Assembly: GCA_964517875.1 (NCBI GenBank)
Contig: CAZFEU010000004.1
Location: 1-58,278, forward strand
Reading direction: 5' to 3'
DNA: 58,278 nucleotides
Origin: JAJPXC01 sp964517875
Lineage (GTDB): Bacteria; Bacteroidota; Bacteroidia; Bacteroidales; Muribaculaceae
In this document: one piece after another, positions 53,785 through 58,278 of the stretch
How the letters are laid out: each line of letters opens with the position of its first letter
Position numbering within the stretch: position 1 is the stretch's first letter
Made by a program: the position numbers and the translations under genes
Notes under the pieces: model-generated
The model's input: the letters and a program-made list of their open reading frames with translations, nothing else
Database searches by the model: none
What the model was told of the DNA's origin: nothing

Positions 53785-55338
53785 TTAAAGTTCGGCGTGC
53801 TGTGCACGTCCATTTACAGTAATAGCGCTGATTGGTGCCACGGGACACAGGTGCTCACATGCCCCGCATCCGATACACTTAGCTGGATTGACTACAGGTC
53901 GCTGACGGCCATGCGGACGTTGCGGGTCGACGGCTACCATAGTGATGGCATCAACCGGGCAGTGACGCGCGCAGTTGCCACATGATGTGCCAAAAGCAGC
54001 AGCCAGACAGTGGTCGTAATCCACCTCGGCAAGCCCTACTGATACCATTGTGCGCTCTTCGGGCAATAGTGTCACTATCGAACCCGTAGGGCATACTGTG
54101 GAACACACGTTACACTCAGGCCTGCAATATCCGTTGAGATAACTCATGGTTGGCATCATCAGTGTGTCAAGCTCGGTCGACGGACTTAGTACCATATTCG
54201 GGCATTGGTTGATGCATAGCTGACAAGCTGTGCAATGGTTGGCGAAATTATCCCAGCTTTTTGAACCCGGAGGTGTAATTTTCGCCTTTCGGTTTGGGTC
54301 GGTTTTCACATCGAGTTTGGCCAGACCTCCATCAGCCATGTGTTGCGCGGTTGCCACGGCCGCAGTACCGGCTATTAAAGCTCCGGTAACGAGAAACTGG
54401 CGGCGGCTCTCCTCATTGGGTTGTACCTTGCGCACATCCTTCTTAGCGCCACTATCTTTATCGGATTTAATGCCGATTGACGCTACTTTCACATGAGCCG
54501 GACGACGTGTGAAAGAGATAGCACCCGTTGAGCAGTTGCCGATGCAGTCCATACAGTCAACGCAACGTGTATTGTCAACCCAATGGTTTTTGGTATCTAT
54601 GCATGATGCCTTGCAACGCTTGCCACACTTACCGCAATTGACGCATTTGTCGGTATCGATCACGATACCGAATACCGACCATCGCGACAGCAGTCCAAGC
54701 ACGGTGCCAACAGGACATACGGTGTTGCAATACTCACGGCCGCGAACAAAACTCCAAACCGCCAGAATCAGCAGTGTGACAATGGCCACGCCGGCAACTA
54801 TCATGCTCCATGCATTTGCCCCGTTAACACGGTAGAAGGTGTAAGTTTCAGACACCTCCGACTGTGCAGCAAGCAGATTATTGCCCCAATCGTAGACAGG
54901 TGCCACTATCGTGCTTACAATTCGTCCGAAAGCGCTATAAGGAGCAATTACCTTGGCTGCGAATGCCCATACACCACCGGCCATGAGCAGGGCCATGAAT
55001 ACGACCAATATAGCTAAACGTATGCGTGTGTGCGGATTAGCGTATTTGAAACGGTTTTTGCGACGACTCTTTTTCCCGAAAAGCCCGCGAAGCCAGTTAA
55101 ATCCGTCCTGCATCACTCCCAACGGACAGATTACCGAACAGTAAATGCGCCCCATAAGCAATGTGATTCCCACTACTATCACTATTGCCAGTAGATTGAG
55201 GGCAAGAATGGCGGGCACAAGCTGAATCTTGGCCATCCACCCAAACCATGCTCGGGCAATACCCGTGAAGTCGAGAAAAAGCCACATGATGGCGAGTATA
55301 AATATCCACGCCAAGGCAATCCTGATGTATTTCAACAT
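53785..55338 (-). CDS. NapH/NosR-like membrane polyferredoxin
   Basis: 517 residues from the ATG at 55338 (MLKYIRIALAW), which starts the first membrane helix; an ATG at 55365 is also in frame. Membrane helices carry the two CX3CP motifs of NapH-type proteins (YCSVICPLG, YCNTVCPVG). Then come ferredoxin motifs CVNCGKCGKRC and CVDCMDCIGNC, an internal ESRRQFLV stretch like a Tat signal, and a second set (CTACQLCINQCP, CGNCARHCP, CIGCGACEHLCP). It looks like a fusion of a membrane electron conduit with an exported ferredoxin, feeding the reductase encoded next. Confidence 0.82.
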   Translation of the reverse strand: MLKYIRIALAWIFILAIMWLFLDFTGIARAWFGWMAKIQLVPAILALNLLAIVIVVGITLLMGRIYCSVICPLGVMQDGFNWLRGLFGKKSRRKNRFKYANPHTRIRLAILVVFMALLMAGGVWAFAAKVIAPYSAFGRIVSTIVAPVYDWGNNLLAAQSEVSETYTFYRVNGANAWSMIVAGVAIVTLLILAVWSFVRGREYCNTVCPVGTVLGLLSRWSVFGIVIDTDKCVNCGKCGKRCKASCIDTKNHWVDNTRCVDCMDCIGNCSTGAISFTRRPAHVKVASIGIKSDKDSGAKKDVRKVQPNEESRRQFLVTGALIAGTAAVATAQHMADGGLAKLDVKTDPNRKAKITPPGSKSWDNFANHCTACQLCINQCPNMVLSPSTELDTLMMPTMSYLNGYCRPECNVCSTVCPTGSIVTLLPEERTMVSVGLAEVDYDHCLAAAFGTSCGNCARHCPVDAITMVAVDPQRPHGRQRPVVNPAKCIGCGACEHLCPVAPISAITVNGRAQHAEL

Positions 55339-55425
55339 GATATCGATTGGTTTAATTTTACGCAAAGATAGCGCAATTTCCCTTCGCTCAGTGGTTAAAA
55401 AGGGTTAAGGAGATGATGTCAGGGC

Positions 55426-56508
55426 TCAACTCACAGAGGCGCGTCGATAAAGGTAGATGGCGATCAACAGGTATATGATATTAGGAATCCACATAGCCAC
55501 AAGGGGGGAAGTCATACCCGACACTGCGAAACTCGACGTCACAGTCATAAACAATATGTAGCTAAAGCTCAGCACCAGGCCGATACCTATATTCAATCCC
55601 ATGCCACCCTTTACCTTGCGCGAGGACAGCGACATACCTATTACCGTGAGTATAAAGGCAGCGGCGGTCATAGCAAAGCGGCGGTGATATTCGATTTCAA
55701 AATCTTTGATATTAGCCACCCCACGCGCTTTCTGGCGGTCGATATATTCATTGAGCTCAGGCGTGGTTAGCGTCTCATGGTCGTTCTTGGATATAAGGAA
55801 GTCGCGGGGTTCAAACGGTATCACGGTATCGAGCACCTTGCCCGTACGAATCTCCTCCCGATTCTCATGGAATGTACGTATGGTATAGTCCTGCACCTGC
55901 CATTGATAGAGAGTATCCCACTTAATCACGTTGGCTGTAAGTCGCGACACCAGCTGTTTGTCCTCGTATTTTTCCAACGAAAAGCGGTGTCCTGTTTTGG
56001 CTGTGCGGTTGTAAGTGGTCATATAGGCTATTTCGCCGGGTGCCACCTGGAGCATGATGTTGTTGCCTTGCACTATAGCCTTATTCTTCACATATGTGTT
56101 GGTGTAATTGATACGCTTCACGTTGGCAGGGGGTATCACATATGCGGCCAAAAGGTAGGTCACCAAGGCGATGACAGTAGCCGACACAAGGTATGGTTTA
56201 AGCAGTCGCTTAAAGCTCATGCCCGTGGAGAGCATCGCTATAATCTCGGAATTAGAGGCAAGTTTGGAAGTGAAGAATATAACGGCTATGAATACGAACA
56301 GCGGACTGAACTGGTTGGCAAAATATGGGAGGAAGTTGACAAAGTAGTCAAATACTGTGTCGTGCAGGGGTGCCTTGAGAAAAGCATCGAGCTTTTCATT
56401 GACATCAAACATGATTGTAATCGCCAAAATCAAAATAATGGCGAAGATATATGTCCCCAAAAATTTGCGGATGATATATCGGTCCAATATGCTCAATACG
56501 GGTTTCAC
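55426..56508 (-). CDS. LptF/LptG-family permease (YjgP/YjgQ)
   Basis: 360 residues: helices near the N-terminus (LDRYIIRKFLGTYIFAIILI), a soluble periplasmic beta-jellyroll in the middle (~150-265), and three more helices at the end. This is the layout of the inner-membrane subunits that pull LPS out of the membrane with LptB. Which of LptF or LptG it is cannot be said; Bacteroidota usually have two scattered copies. It overlaps tgt by 4 bases. Confidence 0.88.
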   Translation of the reverse strand: MKPVLSILDRYIIRKFLGTYIFAIILILAITIMFDVNEKLDAFLKAPLHDTVFDYFVNFLPYFANQFSPLFVFIAVIFFTSKLASNSEIIAMLSTGMSFKRLLKPYLVSATVIALVTYLLAAYVIPPANVKRINYTNTYVKNKAIVQGNNIMLQVAPGEIAYMTTYNRTAKTGHRFSLEKYEDKQLVSRLTANVIKWDTLYQWQVQDYTIRTFHENREEIRTGKVLDTVIPFEPRDFLISKNDHETLTTPELNEYIDRQKARGVANIKDFEIEYHRRFAMTAAAFILTVIGMSLSSRKVKGGMGLNIGIGLVLSFSYILFMTVTSSFAVSGMTSPLVAMWIPNIIYLLIAIYLYRRASVS

Positions 56509-57635
56509 AATCGGCGGGTGACTTGTTCGAGTATTTCAGGCTTCCACTGTGCGAAATCACCGGCTATGATATGTTTGCGTGCCTCACCCACGAGCCATAG
56601 ATAGAACGATAGGTTGTGGATTGAAGCAATTTGCAATGCCAGCAGCTCGTTAGCTATAAACAAGTGACGCAGATACGCGCGCGAATATATACGATCAACT
56701 GTCGATGGTCCATCCTCTTGAATTGGAGAGAAGTCGTTGGCCCACTTTTTGTTGCGCATATTCATCACACCATGCGAGGTGAAGAGCATACCATTACGCC
56801 CGTTGCGGGTGGGCATCACGCAGTCCATCATATCCACTCCGCGGTCAATGGCCTCAATGATGTTGGCCGGCGTGCCGACACCCATAAGGTAGCGGGGCTT
56901 GTCCTGAGGCAGTATATCATTGACTACCTCAATCATTTCATACATCTTTTCGGCTGGCTCACCCACAGCGAGCCCTCCGATGGCGTTGCCTTCGGCTCCG
57001 AGGTCGGCCACAAATTGCGCCGACTCACGACGCAAGTCAGGATAAGTCACACCCTGCACTATCGGGAAGAATGTCTGTCGGTAGCCGTATAATCCGGTTG
57101 TGTCATTGTAGCGCCTCCATCCGCGGTCGAGCCATCGCAATGTAAGGTCGAGCGATTTACGGGCGTAGTTGTAGTCGGCTGTACCGGGGGGGCATTCGTC
57201 GAGCGCCATCATTATGTCGGCTCCTATCACTCGTTGAATGTCAACCACACGCTCCGGGGTGAACAGGTGCTTTGAGCCGTCGATGTGCGAGCGGAAATGA
57301 GCTCCCTCCTCAGTGAGCTTACGGTTTTCTGCCAGTGAAAAAACCTGGAAACCACCACTGTCGGTGAGAATCGGCCCGTTCCAGCCGTTGAACTTGTGCA
57401 ATCCCCCGGCCTCGCGCAGCACTTCAAGCCCCGGGCGCAAGTACAGATGATATGTATTGCCCAATATAATCTGTGCGTGCACCTCAGTGGTTAACTCGGG
57501 TATATGCACAGCCTTAACCGAGCCAACAGTACCCACCGGCATAAAGATCGGTGTGAGCACTTCGCCATGATCGGTTGTAATCTTGCCGGCACGAGCATCG
57601 GTGCCCGGCGATGTAGCTTGTAGCTCAAAATCCAT
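56505..57635 (-). CDS. tgt: Queuine tRNA-ribosyltransferase
   Basis: 376 residues. Exchanges guanine-34 of certain tRNAs for the queuine precursor. DSGGFQVFSL holds the first catalytic Asp, GGLAVGEP and LMGVGTP line the pocket, and DCVMPTRNGRNGMLF carries the nucleophile region. The C-terminal zinc cysteines found in most bacterial Tgt (C-x-C-x2-C) are absent: the segment between DFSPIQEDG and YSRAYLRHL has none. The downstream permease gene is coupled. A promoter box lies almost on the ATG (see promoter). Confidence 0.94.
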   Translation of the reverse strand: MDFELQATSPGTDARAGKITTDHGEVLTPIFMPVGTVGSVKAVHIPELTTEVHAQIILGNTYHLYLRPGLEVLREAGGLHKFNGWNGPILTDSGGFQVFSLAENRKLTEEGAHFRSHIDGSKHLFTPERVVDIQRVIGADIMMALDECPPGTADYNYARKSLDLTLRWLDRGWRRYNDTTGLYGYRQTFFPIVQGVTYPDLRRESAQFVADLGAEGNAIGGLAVGEPAEKMYEMIEVVNDILPQDKPRYLMGVGTPANIIEAIDRGVDMMDCVMPTRNGRNGMLFTSHGVMNMRNKKWANDFSPIQEDGPSTVDRIYSRAYLRHLFIANELLALQIASIHNLSFYLWLVGEARKHIIAGDFAQWKPEILEQVTRRL

Positions 57636-57639
57636 GCCG

Positions 57640-57670
57640 CAAAATTACAAAAAACCGCGTCAATCCACAA
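57640..57670 (-). promoter_or_regulatory. Promoter of tgt, nearly leaderless
   Basis: On the minus strand TTG (57670-57668), 20-base spacer, TAATTTTG (57647-57640). With the usual distance, transcription would begin at about the tgt ATG (57635). Confidence 0.55.
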
Positions 57671-57712
57671 CGCCTAACCCCTTAACATATCACAAGTTTA
57701 AAAATCTTTTGA

Positions 57713-57720
57713 TAATTTTG
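57713..57720 (+). promoter_or_regulatory. Probable -7 box of the small membrane gene
   Basis: TAATTTTG matches TAnnTTTG and lies 93 bases before the ATG at 57814. The -33 element is not evident. Confidence 0.35.
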
Positions 57721-57813
57721 ATTCCTTCACGGTGAACAACCGACAACAAATATTTGTTAAATTTTAAAACATTAAACAAACAACATCACATTAACAAAAA
57801 ATAATTCACACTT

Positions 57814-57975
57814 ATGAACCGTAAAGAATATCTCGAGCGTAGCAATAAAAATCGTCGCACCAACCTGTGGGTAGGAATCGGTGCAATCGTCTTAATAGTT
57901 CTCTTGCTGGTATGGCTCACAATGGCCGACCTTTGGGGCGACACCGACGTAGCAGCGATGATTATGCCATTATAA
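57814..57975 (+). CDS. Small single-helix membrane protein
   Basis: 53 residues starting MNRKEYLERSNKNRRTN, a strongly basic cytosolic head, then one membrane helix (VGIGAIVLIVLLLVWLTM) and a short acidic end (ADLWGDTDVAAM). Its ATG lies after an A-rich leader typical of Bacteroidota start regions. No family is recognised. It is isolated: tgt diverges upstream and the sigma factor gene converges downstream. Confidence 0.6.
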   Translation: MNRKEYLERSNKNRRTNLWVGIGAIVLIVLLLVWLTMADLWGDTDVAAMIMPL

Positions 57976-58048
57976 TGTGTTTCTATATATTGAATGTTAA
58001 TTATCAGGGAGTAAATCTCCCATTCTCAAAGCCATATATCAAAAGAAT

Positions 58049-58080
58049 GTCCCGCATCGGCATCCGAGCCGTTGCGGGAC
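58049..58080. terminator. Hairpin terminator between small gene and rpoD
   Basis: GTCCCGCA (58049-58056) pairs with TGCGGGAC (58073-58080), with an inner CGG/CCG stem. It separates convergent genes. Confidence 0.75.
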
Positions 58081-58108
58081 TTATCATTCTAAGCGATTTA
58101 TATCGCAA

Positions 58109-58278
58109 TTATTGACCGAGGTACGATTTGAGCAGACGGCTCTTCTGACCTTTGAGTCGACGAATAGCCTTCTCCTTGATCTGACGTACACGCTCGCGGG
58201 TAAGGTCAAACTTGGCGCCTATCTCCTCAAGGGTCATCTCCTGGCATCCTATACCGAAGAACATCTTGAGTATTTCAC
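58109..58278 (-). CDS. rpoD: RNA polymerase principal sigma factor, C-terminal end (partial)
   Basis: The last 55 residues of a sigma-70 family protein, cut by the window edge. EMTLEEIGAKFDLTRERV and RQIKEKAIRRLK are the region 4.2 helix-turn-helix that binds the -33 (-35) element, and the protein ends KSYLGQ. This fits the primary sigma factor of Bacteroidota, which reads the TTG...TAnnTTTG promoters found in this window. Confidence 0.93.
   Translation of the reverse strand, partial: EILKMFFGIGCQEMTLEEIGAKFDLTRERVRQIKEKAIRRLKGQKSRLLKSYLGQ

Overview
The window is a stretch of a Bacteroidota chromosome, order Bacteroidales, and most likely a gut Muribaculaceae-type bacterium (the family is an inference). 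The support is a SprA/Sov-type giant outer-membrane protein next to ruvA, Bacteroidota-restricted families (DUF4494, DUF4301, DUF2807, PorT-like barrels), promoters of the Bacteroidota type (TTG or TTTG, 19-21 bases, TAnnTTTG), and a KdsB/LptF-type LPS pathway. Coding density is high and most genes sit in short operons with 1-8 base overlaps.

Layout. 1-654: no convincing gene; a structured G+C-rich patch ends in a perfect hairpin. 655-6050 (minus): an envelope operon (Gtr-like membrane protein, polyprenol glycosyltransferase, nitrilase-family amidase, lysophospholipid acyltransferase, small protein), then a degenerate threonine-synthase homologue. 6217-11713 (plus): tatA-tatC, a TPR/OmpA-like lipoprotein with a clear promoter, DUF4494, YggS and a sugar-type MFS transporter. 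11714-12236: repeats only. 12237-16724 (minus): a lipoprotein, an orphan HsdR_N-like nuclease domain, tRNA-His with its own promoter and terminator, an inactive M16 peptidase subunit, kdsB and a flippase-like membrane protein. 16810-22773 (plus): a TPP riboswitch driving thiD-thiS-tenI-like-thiE-thiG-thiC-thiH. 22770-36402 (minus): a polysaccharide flippase, two DUF2807 proteins, dusB, luxS, mtnN, sprA and ruvA. 36526-41631: DUF4301, an MFS transporter, a PorT-like barrel and a secreted Ntn amidase.

41640-48110 is the most unusual part: an A+T-rich island with one operon that looks like a ribosomally made, radical-SAM-modified peptide (RiPP) system. It encodes a precursor with a GG leader and a 10-cysteine core, a 20-codon ORF, a radical SAM/SPASM maturase, a TonB-receptor-like outer-membrane barrel, a C39-peptidase ABC exporter, and a 53-residue protein that resembles only the membrane-anchor end of an HlyD adaptor. 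The likely flow is: maturase modifies the core, C39-ABC removes the leader at GG and exports, and the barrel handles passage or uptake at the outer membrane.

48175-58278: succinyl-CoA:acetate CoA-transferase and miaB with overlapping divergent promoters, a glycosyltransferase, a two-gene Fe-S redox operon (Tat-lipoprotein aldo/keto reductase plus polyferredoxin membrane protein), lptF/G-family permease and tgt, a 53-residue membrane protein, and the 3' end of the principal sigma factor gene, cut by the window edge. Functions are assigned by reading motifs and family resemblance; no database search was possible.
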